Source of the DNA: Hyalangium gracile
GTDB lineage: Bacteria; Myxococcota; Myxococcia; Myxococcales; Myxococcaceae
Length of the DNA stretch: 64,000 bases
Reading direction: 5' to 3'
Assembly: GCF_020103725.1 (NCBI RefSeq)
Contig: NZ_JAHXBG010000023.1
Coordinates: 111,158-175,157, forward strand
Of the stretch, positions 47,432-56,345 are shown one piece after another. How positions within the stretch are numbered: position 1 is the first letter of the stretch; each line of letters starts with the position of its first letter. The notes below the pieces were generated by a model. It was not told where the DNA came from, did not search any database, and saw nothing but the letters and a program-made list of their open reading frames with translations. The position numbers and the translations under genes were made by a program.

Positions 47432-47683
47432 AACCCTACGGCTGTCCCCCGTCACGGGGCCTCTGCGCGGAAGCGTGCCGACCCTCTGACCTGGGGGAGA
47501 ACTCCTGGCGACCATGGCTGCCGTCCTGGCGCGCCACCGGTCCGAGCTGGCACTGTCGGACGCGCTCTGCACCCGGGGCCTGCAAATACTCAATGGGCCG
47601 CCTGCTAGAGAGTCAGTTCCTCCTTCCGCATCATTTCATCGGCATGGCAGGTGTGTCCCTCGCGTTGTCCAGACGGGGCATAG

Positions 47684-48265
47684 CGGACAGACAAGGGTCA
47701 CACCAAGACGAAGCGGACCCGGTACATGCCCGTGCATCCCACGCTGGCGGCGATCCTGGCGGAGTGGAAGCTGAAGGGCTGGCCCGAGATGATGGGCCGT
47801 GCCCCGACGCCTGAGGATCTCGTGGTGCCTATGCCCCGGCCCACGAACCGGGGGCCCCGGGTGGAACACGGCCGGATGCGGACGGACCACCACTCCTACA
47901 AGCGGCTGGTGAAGGACTTGGAGGTGCTGGGCCTGCGGCACCGGCGTGGTCATGACCTGCGCCGGACGATGATCTCCCTGGCTCGCACGGATGGTGCCCG
48001 GAAGGACATCCTCGAACTCTGCACGCACACGCCGCGCAAGAGCGGCAGCGCCATCGACCTCTACACCACGTTCCCGTGGGAGGCTCTCTGCGCCGAGGTG
48101 GCCAAGCTCAAGGTCCAGCGCCATGAGCGCGGCCAGCTCGTCCGGCTGCCCCTCGCGGCCTCGGCTGAAAAAGAAAGCCCCGAAGCACCTGATGGTGCCC
48201 GGGGCCTTGCTACATCCCTTGCTACAGTCTCCCAGAAAGCTGAGTCCTTTCCAGGAGATGCGATG
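47684..48265 (+). pseudogene. Tyrosine recombinase (integrase) C-terminal fragment
   Basis: The frame starting after a stop at 47681 reads 'HTKTKRTRYMPVHPTLAAIL', then 'GHDLRRTMISLARTDGARKD' (H-x-x-R box) and 'SGSAIDLYTTFPWEALC' with the catalytic Tyr. The N-terminal DNA-binding domain and first catalytic Arg are missing. It points into an att-like site at 48266, the usual order for island integrases. The 240 bp before it (47432-47683) shows nothing clear. Confidence 0.75.
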
Positions 48266-48445
48266 TGGAGGCGGCGGGAATCGAACCCGCAGCAAGGCGG
48301 AAGCAAAACTCCAAGCAGGTCGTGCTGTTACCGGCTAACGCCTCGATCTCACGTCGGATCGTTCTCCCGCCCCGTCCCGCCTCGTCCCGTCCTAATCCCC
48401 GCTGGAGGGGCACACCGGGTGCACATGCGGCCCCACCATCAAGAA
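48266..48445 (-). other. att-like site resembling tmRNA 3' end (copy A)
   Basis: Read on the minus strand it ends in GCGGGTTCGATTCCCGC followed by CGCCTCCA, the T-arm and acceptor strand of tmRNA. Before that comes a helix (CGAGGCG with CGCCTTG) and further sequence. About 180 bp match copy B at roughly 85% by eye, and stem bases change in a compensatory way (CGAGGCG here, CAAGGCG in B). The 5' half of tmRNA is not in the window. Confidence 0.55.
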
Positions 48446-48535
48446 GAAGTAGTCGCGCGGAGGGAGCGCACAGGCCGCGGGCCCCTGTCCTGCAGGCCCC
48501 GTGAGTGAAGGGCTCGGAATCCCGAGGGAGACCTC

Positions 48536-48560
48536 AAGGGCTCTGGGCCCTTCTTCTTTT
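48536..48560 (+). terminator. Rho-independent terminator
   Basis: AAGGGC (48536-48541), 5-nt loop, GCCCTT (48547-48552), then CTTCTTTT. It lies between the att-like site and the phosphorylase-TIR gene and would insulate that gene from upstream transcription. Confidence 0.6.
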
Positions 48561-48595
48561 CAACGGGCTATGCTGGCGCACCTGGAGGCCGAGCG

Positions 48596-50527
48596 GTGCA
48601 ACTGAACGAGGTCAAAGGTAAGGTCGATTTCGGGATCATCACGATACGTGAGGATGAGTTCGAGGCGGTGCTTGCCCGCTTTCCCTCTGTTGGCCGGGTC
48701 TCAGGACGAAGGCATTACAACCTCCGCCAGGTCGACTTTCCTGGGGGAGACTCCTACCTGATTGCCGTCTTGCGTTGCATTGAGCAGGGCAACGGTGAGG
48801 CCCAGTCTGCAGCGCACGACCTCTTGGAAGAGCTGGCTCCCCGTTGGTTGCTCGTGGTGGGCATCGCAGGAGGTATCCCCTCTGACGAGTTCAGCCTCGG
48901 TGATGTCATTGTCTCGACCCGAGTCCATGACTTCAGCGTCGAGGCCGTGATCCAGGAACGCAAACCTGAGTATGCTTTGGCTGGCGGCCCCGTGGACATG
49001 AAGGCCGCCGTGCTCGTTGCGAACATTCCAGCGCTCAGAGCCGAACTTCAGGGATGGAATACGGAGCAGTCGATCATCGCTCGACGGCCTGAAACCAACA
49101 TCTCGGAGGCAACTCTCTACGGCGACGAGAGTTGGCGTGACCGGGTACGCGGCTCGCTTGCGCGGCAGGCCGGACGCACCCACCCGACGGTCCTGGCCGG
49201 AGCCATTGCCTCAAGCGATCGCCTCATGAAAGACACAGAGGCCCTGACGGTCTGGACGAAGATGGCCCGTCAGGTGCTGGCGGTCGAGATGGAATCCGCA
49301 GGGGTCTATCGAGCCACATACGGACGCCACGTCCCTACTGTCTCCATTCGGGGAGTCAGCGACATCGTTGGGCTCAAGCGCGATCCTTCCTGGACGCTGT
49401 ACGCCTGTCACACGGCTGCTGCGTTTGCCCTCGCGCTGGTGCGGACCCGGCCCTTTGAGCCTCGGAATCGTTCCACGTCAGGCGTTCCAGGCCGCGCGGA
49501 GAACCCGGAGAGCGCGACGAGCAGGCCGCGCGTCTTCATCGGCGCTTCGTCGAAGGGACTGCCAGCCGCTGAGTTCATTCAACTCGGGCTGGATACCTAT
49601 GCCGAGTGCACGATCTGGTCTCAAGAAGGTTTTGGACTTCCTGAAGGGTCCATGGAGGGTCTGGCTCGCGCGGGCAAGGATGTGGATCTCGCAGTCCTGG
49701 TCCTGAGCGCGGATGATCTCGTCCACGCGCGGGGCGGCCCCCATAACGCACGGGACAACGTGCTCCTGGAGCTTGGGTTCTTCACAGGCACCCTGGGCCG
49801 TGAGCGTACGTACCTCGTTCACTGTACGGATGAGCGCCTCGAACTGCCCGCGAACCTGGCGGGAGCCCCAGTGGCCCATTATCGGCGCCGAGCGGATGGC
49901 AATCTGCAGGCGGCAATGGGGCCGGTCTGCACGCAACTCAAGGTGGCCATAGAGAACTTCAAGAAGACTCGGCGGTCCAGCCCGGCGTCTCCGAGCGACG
50001 AGGCCCTCTCAAGAATGTCTACTGAATTGGAGTCGCTGAGGACGGAGTTCTCGGCACAGGCGGGGCACATGCGCCGCATGATGGAGATGCTGACCGCGGA
50101 ACATACCTCCAACGCACGAACAGCTGAATCCAGCTACCTGCGTACGCTCGAAGGAGTCTGGAACAACCCTGCCATTGGCTCCATGGCATATGCTCGATTT
50201 GTGCGCGGCAAATTGCGGTTTGTTTATTGTTATGGCGGTAATCACTCTCCGAGCGCAGAGATGTACAACTGGCATGTCTTCAACGACGCTCTCGTCGTCC
50301 GCTTCAGATGGTTCAATAAGCCCATTGCAGGCTATGCCTATCTCGAAAGGACAAGTCCCAACCGGCTCGCCGGGGGCTGGCGGAGCAGCGGTGTGGGCGA
50401 TGAATTTTCACCAACGTTTGAGGAGCTGGGCCATGCTGGCAGGTTGGTCCCGATCGAGTGGATTCGCCTGGAAAATGTCTCTGAGGTTCCTGCATGGGCG
50501 GAAGCCTTCTTCGCACAATTTGCATAG
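48596..50527 (+). CDS. Nucleoside phosphorylase + TIR-like (CAP12-type) domain protein, probable anti-phage effector
   Basis: Protein of 643 aa with three parts. (1) Residues about 10-285: purine nucleoside phosphorylase/MTA-SAH nucleosidase fold with 'VVGIAGGIP' (87-95), 'VEMESAGVY' (230-238) and 'IRGVSDIVG' (251-259, Asp256 the expected catalytic acid). (2) Residues 311-430: TIR-like nucleotide-binding domain of the CAP12/PF10137 type, 'RVFIGASSKG', 'DLAVLVLSADD', 'RDNVLLELGFFTGTLG' with Glu392 at the expected catalytic place. (3) A coiled coil (about 465-505) and a beta-rich C-terminal domain (515-643) I do not recognise. Related TIR-like domains degrade NAD+; nucleosidase domains occur in bacterial conflict proteins. 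The start is GTG 48596 with GGAGG 7 nt upstream. The 3' third is AT-richer than its surroundings, in keeping with transfer. Confidence 0.8.
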   Translation: MQLNEVKGKVDFGIITIREDEFEAVLARFPSVGRVSGRRHYNLRQVDFPGGDSYLIAVLRCIEQGNGEAQSAAHDLLEELAPRWLLVVGIAGGIPSDEFSLGDVIVSTRVHDFSVEAVIQERKPEYALAGGPVDMKAAVLVANIPALRAELQGWNTEQSIIARRPETNISEATLYGDESWRDRVRGSLARQAGRTHPTVLAGAIASSDRLMKDTEALTVWTKMARQVLAVEMESAGVYRATYGRHVPTVSIRGVSDIVGLKRDPSWTLYACHTAAAFALALVRTRPFEPRNRSTSGVPGRAENPESATSRPRVFIGASSKGLPAAEFIQLGLDTYAECTIWSQEGFGLPEGSMEGLARAGKDVDLAVLVLSADDLVHARGGPHNARDNVLLELGFFTGTLGRERTYLVHCTDERLELPANLAGAPVAHYRRRADGNLQAAMGPVCTQLKVAIENFKKTRRSSPASPSDEALSRMSTELESLRTEFSAQAGHMRRMMEMLTAEHTSNARTAESSYLRTLEGVWNNPAIGSMAYARFVRGKLRFVYCYGGNHSPSAEMYNWHVFNDALVVRFRWFNKPIAGYAYLERTSPNRLAGGWRSSGVGDEFSPTFEELGHAGRLVPIEWIRLENVSEVPAWAEAFFAQFA

Positions 50528-50868
50528 ACAGCCCGTCGAAACAGCATCTGTTCCATTTCCTTGAACCCATGTCGTTTGTGTAAAGGCTTCATGAGCTCTT
50601 CAACATCCTCCGTCCCGGCTTGAGCCGCGCGCGAGGACTGGCTCAACCTGGTGCTCTACTTTGGTCTCGAGTTTGACCTGTCGTGGGCGCTCCACCTGTC
50701 CATCACCCTCTCCTATCTCTCCTTCACGCGAGATCTCACCTCCACCGGGAAGGTGGCCTACATCGTAGGTATTGCTGGGCCTCGCGCAGCGGCACTCATC
50801 ACCACGAGCCTGCGGGGCGGCGCTCGTCGCGAGCTCTTCACCCCCGCGAGCTCTCTGGACTCGCGGGA
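50528..50868. other. Region between effector gene and att copy B
   Basis: No convincing gene. A plus-strand frame from 50651 runs through the att site but has no recognisable domain; it could be a very decayed integrase end, as in the copy A arrangement. Confidence 0.35.
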
Positions 50869-51050
50869 TGGAGGCGGCGGGAATCGAACCCGCATCAAGG
50901 CGGAAGCAAAACCCTAAGCAGGTCGCGCTGTTACCGGCTAACGCCTTGATCTCACACCGGATCGTTTCCCCGCTCCGTCCCGTCTCGTCCCGTCTCGTCC
51001 CGTTCAATTCCCCGCTGGAGGGTCACACTGGGGGCACATGCGGCCCAACA
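50869..51050 (-). other. att-like site resembling tmRNA 3' end (copy B)
   Basis: Same structure as copy A: GCGGGTTCGATTCCCGC plus CGCCTCCA at the end on the minus strand, preceded by the CAAGGCG/CGCCTTG helix and similar flanking sequence. The pair A and B are direct repeats 2603 bp apart and enclose the phosphorylase-TIR gene. Confidence 0.55.
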
Positions 51051-51120
51051 GGGGCAATCTGCTTGGACGCAGGCGGACTGAGTTCCCCAGTCTCATAGGG
51101 CTCACGAGAACCCCGTGGGA

Positions 51121-51865
51121 GACGGACTGGAGCGTGTGCCATGGCAAGGTGTGGCAGGGGAGGAGCGGGTGGAGGAGCGCGGGTGGGCGTATCGGCTGAG
51201 GCAGCCGGAAGGGACGATGCTGTACGAGGCGGTGAAGGACAACCTGACCACGCTGCTGGAGGAGGCGAGCGATGTGTGACGCGGCCTGCCCCGGTATGTG
51301 GAGCGGGACGTTAGCCCGGTACTTAGAGTGCGGAGTGCTGACGCACGGCTTCGCGAGGGTGCGCTGCGAGAGTTGCAAGGACGAGTTCCTCGTCGCCTTC
51401 TCGTGCAAGGGACGAGGGGTGTGTCCCTCCTTCAACGCGAAGCGGGCGCATGTGACGGCAGTGCAGTGGGTGGAGCGGGTGCTGCCGCATGTGCCCTACC
51501 GGCAGTGGACGCTGTCCTTTCCGCATCGGGTGCGGTGGGGGCTGCTCATGGACGTGCGGCTCCTCTCGGACGTCCTCACCCTCTTCCTGCGCGCGGGGGC
51601 ACGCCCTGCAGCGGCGGAGGGCACGGCGGCAGGGCCTACGTTGTTGGGCAGGCCGGGGCCGTGTCGTTCATCCCGTTTCTTCGGCTCCGCCTTGCAGGTG
51701 ACTCTCATTTCCACTCGCTGGTGCCGGACGGCGCCTTCGTGCTGCGGGAGGGCGGCGTGCACTTCGAGCCGTTGCCTCCGCCCACGCAAGCAGAGGTGGA
51801 GAAATTGCTGAGGGTGGTGCGGCACCGGGTGCTGCGGCTGTTGGAGAAAAGAGGGACCCTGCCCG
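51121..51865 (+). pseudogene. IS91-family transposase remnant
   Basis: Pieces of one transposase in three frames: '[20 protein letters not shown]' (to a stop at 51279), then from 51272 '[20 protein letters not shown]' and '[20 protein letters not shown]' (the zinc-binding domain) with 'YRQWTLSFPHRVRW', then from about 51595 'GAVSFIPFL' and 'HFHSLVPDGAFVLREGGVHF'. The middle of the Y2 catalytic domain is deleted. IS91 elements move by rolling circle; this one is dead. I cannot define its ends. Confidence 0.75.
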
Positions 51866-52375
51866 CCAGGGCTCCGGCCACCCGTTTGGACCGACGAAGA
51901 CCTCCCACCGGAACTGGGCGCCATCCTCGGACACGCAGGCTGGCATGTCGTCGCGGTCGTCCTTGGAGATGAGGAGGGTGGCGGGTGGTGCAGAGGGCAG
52001 AAGAGGAGCGTTGACGGGGGCCGATGGATCCGTCCACCGGGTTGGTGGAGAGGCCATGCAGCCCCTTGGAGCTAGGCTTGATCAGGTCCTGATCAGCCGG
52101 TGACGGGCGACCGGACCTTGCTTTTCCTGTTGTCATGGAGTTGCACGTGATGCGCGACGAGGACGCCCTGCGCCTGCTCCGTGCTCCGTCTTCTTGGCCC
52201 GTGAGCGGGGGGCCTCGCCACCCGCTGGCAATTAGAACCGGGAGGGCTCCCGCGCGCCTCGTGTTATGCCGGGCGATTAACAGCCCTTTCGCCAGGAAGT
52301 CATCACCAGACAACTACTCCTGATTGAAGGCAGACATATCGATAGACAAAAAATGTAGAAGACGAAATCCCACCG
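51866..52375. other. Region between IS91 remnant and lanthipeptide operon
   Basis: On the minus strand around 51875-51975 a short frame, 'ISKDDRDDMPACVSEDGAQF', has protein-like composition and may be a fragment of an unknown gene. The last 80 bp before the lanA promoter are AT-rich. Nothing else recognised. Confidence 0.3.
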
Positions 52376-52403
52376 TTGGACTGTCTTGTGACTGCTTTAG
52401 ATT
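52376..52403 (+). promoter_or_regulatory. Possible lanA promoter
   Basis: TTGGAC (52376-52381) and TAGATT (52398-52403) separated by 16 bp, about 57 bp before the lanA start, just after an AT-rich stretch. Both hexamers match sigma-70 consensus only in part. Confidence 0.35.
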
Positions 52404-52459
52404 GGCGTTGGGCCACACGGCCTGATGCACCTATCCGCAGCAGAACCAAGGAGAACAGC

Positions 52460-52681
52460 ATGTCCAACATTGACATCGTGCGCGCCTGGAAGGATGCCTC
52501 CTACCTCGAGACCCTGAGCGATGAGGCTCGCGCCCTTGTCCCGGCCAACCCCGTCGGCGAGTTGGAACTGACCGACGCCGATCTGGCCCTCATCTCGGGT
52601 GGCATCGTCGTGAGCAAGCAGCCCCCCACCATGAGCACCGGCACGGGCAGCGCGAACTCGCCGTGCTATTGCAGTTGCTGA
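52460..52681 (+). CDS. lanA: Class II lanthipeptide precursor (mersacidin-like leader)
   Basis: Peptide of 73 aa. Leader residues 1-48 contain 'DIVRAWKDASYLETLSDEAR', 'NPVGELELTDADL' and end in the double-Gly site 'ISGG', as in mersacidin/lichenicidin-type precursors cleaved by C39 peptidases. The core (49-73, 25 aa) has five Ser, three Thr and three Cys, with all Cys at the very end (CYCSC). Up to three lanthionine or methyllanthionine rings are possible. ATG 52460 has AAGGAG 6 nt upstream. Directly followed by lanM and export genes. Target organism unknown. Confidence 0.88.
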   Translation: MSNIDIVRAWKDASYLETLSDEARALVPANPVGELELTDADLALISGGIVVSKQPPTMSTGTGSANSPCYCSC

Positions 52682-52708
52682 TGCCGGTGCTTCCGTCCCG
52701 GCCGGTCT

Positions 52709-52742
52709 GAGCGTGGAGAGAATCCGAATTCCCTCCACGCTC
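52709..52742 (+). terminator. Hairpin between lanA and lanM
   Basis: GAGCGTGGAG (52709-52718) pairs perfectly with CTCCACGCTC (52733-52742), loop 14 nt, 28 bp after the lanA stop. No T-run follows, so partial termination or 3'-end protection of the lanA transcript is likelier than full stop, giving more precursor than enzyme. Confidence 0.55.
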
Positions 52743-53040
52743 GTGAGCTAGCAATCCGATATCAGACACTCCGACCGGAATCTCCCACAGCCCTGGCACG
52801 GGGGACTGTTCAGCCCCTGTCTGTTCAGTCCTCCTTGGTCCTCCAGGCATCGTCTGTCGTTAGAGTCATCTCGCAGCACATTGCTAGTATATGCCGGTCA
52901 GTGCCAGCCATTGACATCCCCTGGACACGGCCGATCGTGAAACCTAAGCCCATCACTGGAACTGCCGTGGATTGCCCTCTCCGCCGCAGGGCAGGGCACT
53001 GGCCGTAACCCCACACCCGCAGACTCTGGAGTCTTCCTCC

Positions 53041-56000
53041 GTGTCCCCCTCACGCCTCCCCGACGATTCCCAATGGTATCTCGCGCTACCCCTAGCCGAG
53101 CGGCTCGTCCGGCGCACGCCGCCCCCCGCTGGCGCCGACCAGGACATCGCGAAGGCTCGGCAGCGGCTGCAGCAATGGAAGACCCAACGTCCCTTTGACA
53201 AGGAGGCGGTCTTCCAGCGCAGGCTGGCCCTGGACGGCTTGACGGAAGAGGGGCTGCTCGGGCTACTCGCCGAGCCTGCGGAGTCGATCCGGGACTCTCG
53301 CCCCACCCAGTCTCCCAGGTGGTTGCTCCAGTTGGAGGCGGCACTGGCCGCACCACCATCGACGGACACCGACACGCTTCATCTGCTGACCGGGGTCATC
53401 CCCCCAGAGCAGCGGTCGCTGGCGCCCTTCCTCCAGGTCATCCTTCCGCTGGTCGAGCAGGGCCGCGCCCGGTTGCGTCAGGGCATTGAGGAACTGCTGC
53501 GGAGCGCTCCCAATTCGCCCTTTTCCTCCACGGTGGATCTGCTCTTCATCCCCTCGCTTCCGGGAAGGCTGCTGGAGCTTCTGCACCGGACCCTCGTCCT
53601 GGAGCTCAACGTCTGCCGCGTTCAGGGCCGGCTGCAGGGGGAGACACCCCAAGAGCGCTTCCAGCACTTCGCGCAGCTGCTCTCGCAGCGGGAGTTCGCG
53701 CGCGCACTGCTGATGGAGTATCCCGTTCTGTCGCGGCAGGTTGTAACCACCATTGATCAATGGGTGCGTTTCAGCCTGGAGTTCCTGCAGCACCTGAGCG
53801 CGGACTGGCCGCAGCTGATCGACCTACTGGGGCCCGGTGTCCTCCAGGGGGAACTCACTGGAATCAACGGAGGAATGGGGGACCGGCATAATGACGGCAG
53901 GTCCGTCCTGTTCGCCCGGTTCAGCTCGGGCGGTCGGCTCGTCTACAAGCCACGCCCACTTGACGTAGATTTCCACTTCCAGCAACTGCTGGCCTGGCTC
54001 AACGCGCGGGGTCTGGAGCCCTCCTTCCTCACGCTCAAGGTCCTGTCCCGGCAGACGCACGGCTGGGTCGAGTTCATCGAGGCTCGGAGCTGTACCACCG
54101 AGGCCGAGGTCGAGCGCTTCTATGAGCGGCAGGGAAGCTACTTGGCCCTGCTCTATGCGCTCCAGGCAACGGACTTCCATTCCGAGAACCTGATTGCCGC
54201 GGGGGAGCACCCCGTGCTGACGGACCTTGAGGCCCTCTTCCATCCGGTGCCGCCCCGCAGCGCCAGCACGTTCGAGCCACGGGTGTTTCATGAGATGTAC
54301 ACTTCCGTTATGAGCGTGGGACTGCTGCCTGGCCGCGCTTGGCTGCAGGCGGGCTCGGACGGCCTCGAGATCAGCGGGCTGGGAGGAGGGTTGCCCCAGC
54401 TCTGGCCCCACCCCACGCCGACTATTTCCCGCGTCGGCACAGACGAGATGCACATCGTCCGGAAGCAGCTGCTGAGCGCGGGCTCCCAGAATCGTCCCCA
54501 CCTTCAGGGACAGCCGGTAGACGTGACCCAGTACGTGGGGGCGCTCACGCGCGGCTTCACCCGGCTCTACGAACTGCTGGTCGAGCACCGGGAGGCGCTC
54601 TGCGCTCCGAATGGGCCCCTAGCCCGCTTCGCGGACGATGAGGTCCGCGTAGTCCTCCGCGCGACCTATGCCTATAGCCTGCTCCTGCGGGAAAGCAGCC
54701 ATCCCAACGTGCTCCGAGATGCGCTGGACCGGGACCGCTTCTTTGACAAGCTCTGGCTCGGTGCCGAGGACCTGCCCCAGTTGCAGCGAGTGCTCGCCGC
54801 TGAGCGCGCCGACCTCCATAACGGCGACATCCCCATTTTCACGACCCGCCCGGGCTCAAGGGATCTGCTGGACAGCCGCCACGAGCGCCTCGCGGACTTC
54901 TTCGACATGCCCGCGCTGGAGCGGGCCTTGCAACACATCCGGGAACTCAGGCCGGAAGACCTGCAGCAGCAGTTGTGGCTCGTGCGCGCCTCGTTCACCA
55001 CCCTGGCCATGGGGACCGAAGGCTCCGGCTGGATTCGCCGTGCCTTCCAGGAGCCGACAGTGGAGGCTACGCCGGAGCGGCTGCTGGCCGGGGCCCGCGC
55101 CGTGGGAGACCGGCTCGCGAAGCTGGCGGTGCATGGGCCCCAGGACGTTGGCTGGGTGGGGCTGACCATCGTCAACGACCGCTACTGGTCCCTGGCCCCC
55201 ACCCACGTGGACCTGTACTCCGGGAATGCGGGCATCGCCCTCTTTCTGGGCTACTTGGGCCACGTGACGGGAGAGGCCCGCTACACGGCGCTGGCGAGGC
55301 TGGCGCTGGAGACTGCACGTCAGCTCGCAGTGGACCAGAGGGAGGTGGTGAAGCTGATTGGCGGCTTCGGGGGCTGGGGCGGCTTCATCTACGCGCTCAC
55401 CCAACTGGCGGTGCTCTGGAAAGACCCGGCCCTCTTGCGCGACGCCGAGATCGTGGCTGGGCATCTCGGCCCGCTCATTGACAAGGATGAAGACCTCGAT
55501 GTTATGAATGGCGCGGCTGGCGCCCTGCTGGGCCTGCTGCGGCTGCATGGCGCCAGTGGCTCGCCTAGCGCACTCGCGGCCGCTATCCGCTGTGGGGATC
55601 GGCTGCTCGACACGGCCCAGCGCATGCCGCAAGGACTCGGCTGGCACGTGAAGAGCATTGCCGCTTGGCCGCTCACGGGCCTCTCCCATGGTGCTGGGGG
55701 GATTGCCTGGGCCCTTCTGGAACTGGCGACTGTCACCCAGGACGCGCGTTTCTGGGAGGCTGCCCGCGAAGCCCTTGCCTACGAGCGGAGCCAGTTCTCC
55801 GCCGAGGCTCGCAACTGGGCCGACCTGCGCGTGCCCGACGACACTCCCGCCGACAAGCGCGCCACCCGCTTCTCGGTGGGATGGTGTCACGGCGCTCCAG
55901 GGATAGGACTGACGCGCATCAAGATGCTGCCCCACCTCGACGACCCGAAGCTGAGGCTCGAAATCCAGGCTGCCGTCCAGACAACAGTGGCTCAGGGCTT

Positions 56001-56286
56001 TGGCAGAAATCACTCCCTGTGCCACGGAGACCTGGGCAATCTGGAACTGCTGTTCCAGGCAAGTCAGGTTTTTGGAGAGCCTGAGCTGCGGGGCCGGACC
56101 TACAGGCTGGCGGAGATGATTCTCGACACCATCGGTGCGGAGGGCTGGCTATGTGGAGTGCCGCTGGGCGTGGAGACCCCCGGGCTGATGACGGGGCTGG
56201 CTGGCATCGGGTTGAGCCTGCTCCGGCTGGCGGCTCCGGGACGCGTTCCCGCTGTGCTGACGCTCGACCCTTCTCCGGGCGCATGA
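53041..56286 (+). CDS. lanM: Type 2 lanthipeptide synthetase LanM
   Basis: About 1081 aa, normal for LanM. N-terminal dehydratase domain (DUF4135) with 'GDRHNDGRSV' near 281, 'LVYKPRPLDVD' near 299 and 'ATDFHSENLI' near 376, followed by 'PVLTDLEALFHP'. C-terminal LanC-like cyclase with zinc ligands Cys949 ('GWCHGAPGIG'), Cys994 and His995 ('HSLCHGDLGN'). It phosphorylates and eliminates Ser/Thr in LanA, then adds Cys to form thioether rings. The start is uncertain: GTG 53041 is chosen; a TTG at 52972 is in frame. Cytoplasmic, next to lanA and its exporter. Confidence 0.92.
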   Translation: MSPSRLPDDSQWYLALPLAERLVRRTPPPAGADQDIAKARQRLQQWKTQRPFDKEAVFQRRLALDGLTEEGLLGLLAEPAESIRDSRPTQSPRWLLQLEAALAAPPSTDTDTLHLLTGVIPPEQRSLAPFLQVILPLVEQGRARLRQGIEELLRSAPNSPFSSTVDLLFIPSLPGRLLELLHRTLVLELNVCRVQGRLQGETPQERFQHFAQLLSQREFARALLMEYPVLSRQVVTTIDQWVRFSLEFLQHLSADWPQLIDLLGPGVLQGELTGINGGMGDRHNDGRSVLFARFSSGGRLVYKPRPLDVDFHFQQLLAWLNARGLEPSFLTLKVLSRQTHGWVEFIEARSCTTEAEVERFYERQGSYLALLYALQATDFHSENLIAAGEHPVLTDLEALFHPVPPRSASTFEPRVFHEMYTSVMSVGLLPGRAWLQAGSDGLEISGLGGGLPQLWPHPTPTISRVGTDEMHIVRKQLLSAGSQNRPHLQGQPVDVTQYVGALTRGFTRLYELLVEHREALCAPNGPLARFADDEVRVVLRATYAYSLLLRESSHPNVLRDALDRDRFFDKLWLGAEDLPQLQRVLAAERADLHNGDIPIFTTRPGSRDLLDSRHERLADFFDMPALERALQHIRELRPEDLQQQLWLVRASFTTLAMGTEGSGWIRRAFQEPTVEATPERLLAGARAVGDRLAKLAVHGPQDVGWVGLTIVNDRYWSLAPTHVDLYSGNAGIALFLGYLGHVTGEARYTALARLALETARQLAVDQREVVKLIGGFGGWGGFIYALTQLAVLWKDPALLRDAEIVAGHLGPLIDKDEDLDVMNGAAGALLGLLRLHGASGSPSALAAAIRCGDRLLDTAQRMPQGLGWHVKSIAAWPLTGLSHGAGGIAWALLELATVTQDARFWEAAREALAYERSQFSAEARNWADLRVPDDTPADKRATRFSVGWCHGAPGIGLTRIKMLPHLDDPKLRLEIQAAVQTTVAQGFGRNHSLCHGDLGNLELLFQASQVFGEPELRGRTYRLAEMILDTIGAEGWLCGVPLGVETPGLMTGLAGIGLSLLRLAAPGRVPAVLTLDPSPGA

Positions 56287-56345
56287 ACGCCAGACCGGGT
56301 GACACGCAGCGCTGGTACCAGGCTCGGGCACCCTGAACGACTGCC

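Noticed and set aside
48266..51230. A complete tmRNA gene at att copy A or B
   Set aside because: The 3' end fits, but no 5' end pairing with CGCCTCCA and no tag-peptide reading frame were seen in the 350 bp expected to hold them.
52682..53040. A second lanthipeptide precursor between lanA and lanM
   Set aside because: No frame with a ribosome site, a double-Gly leader and a Cys-containing tail was found.
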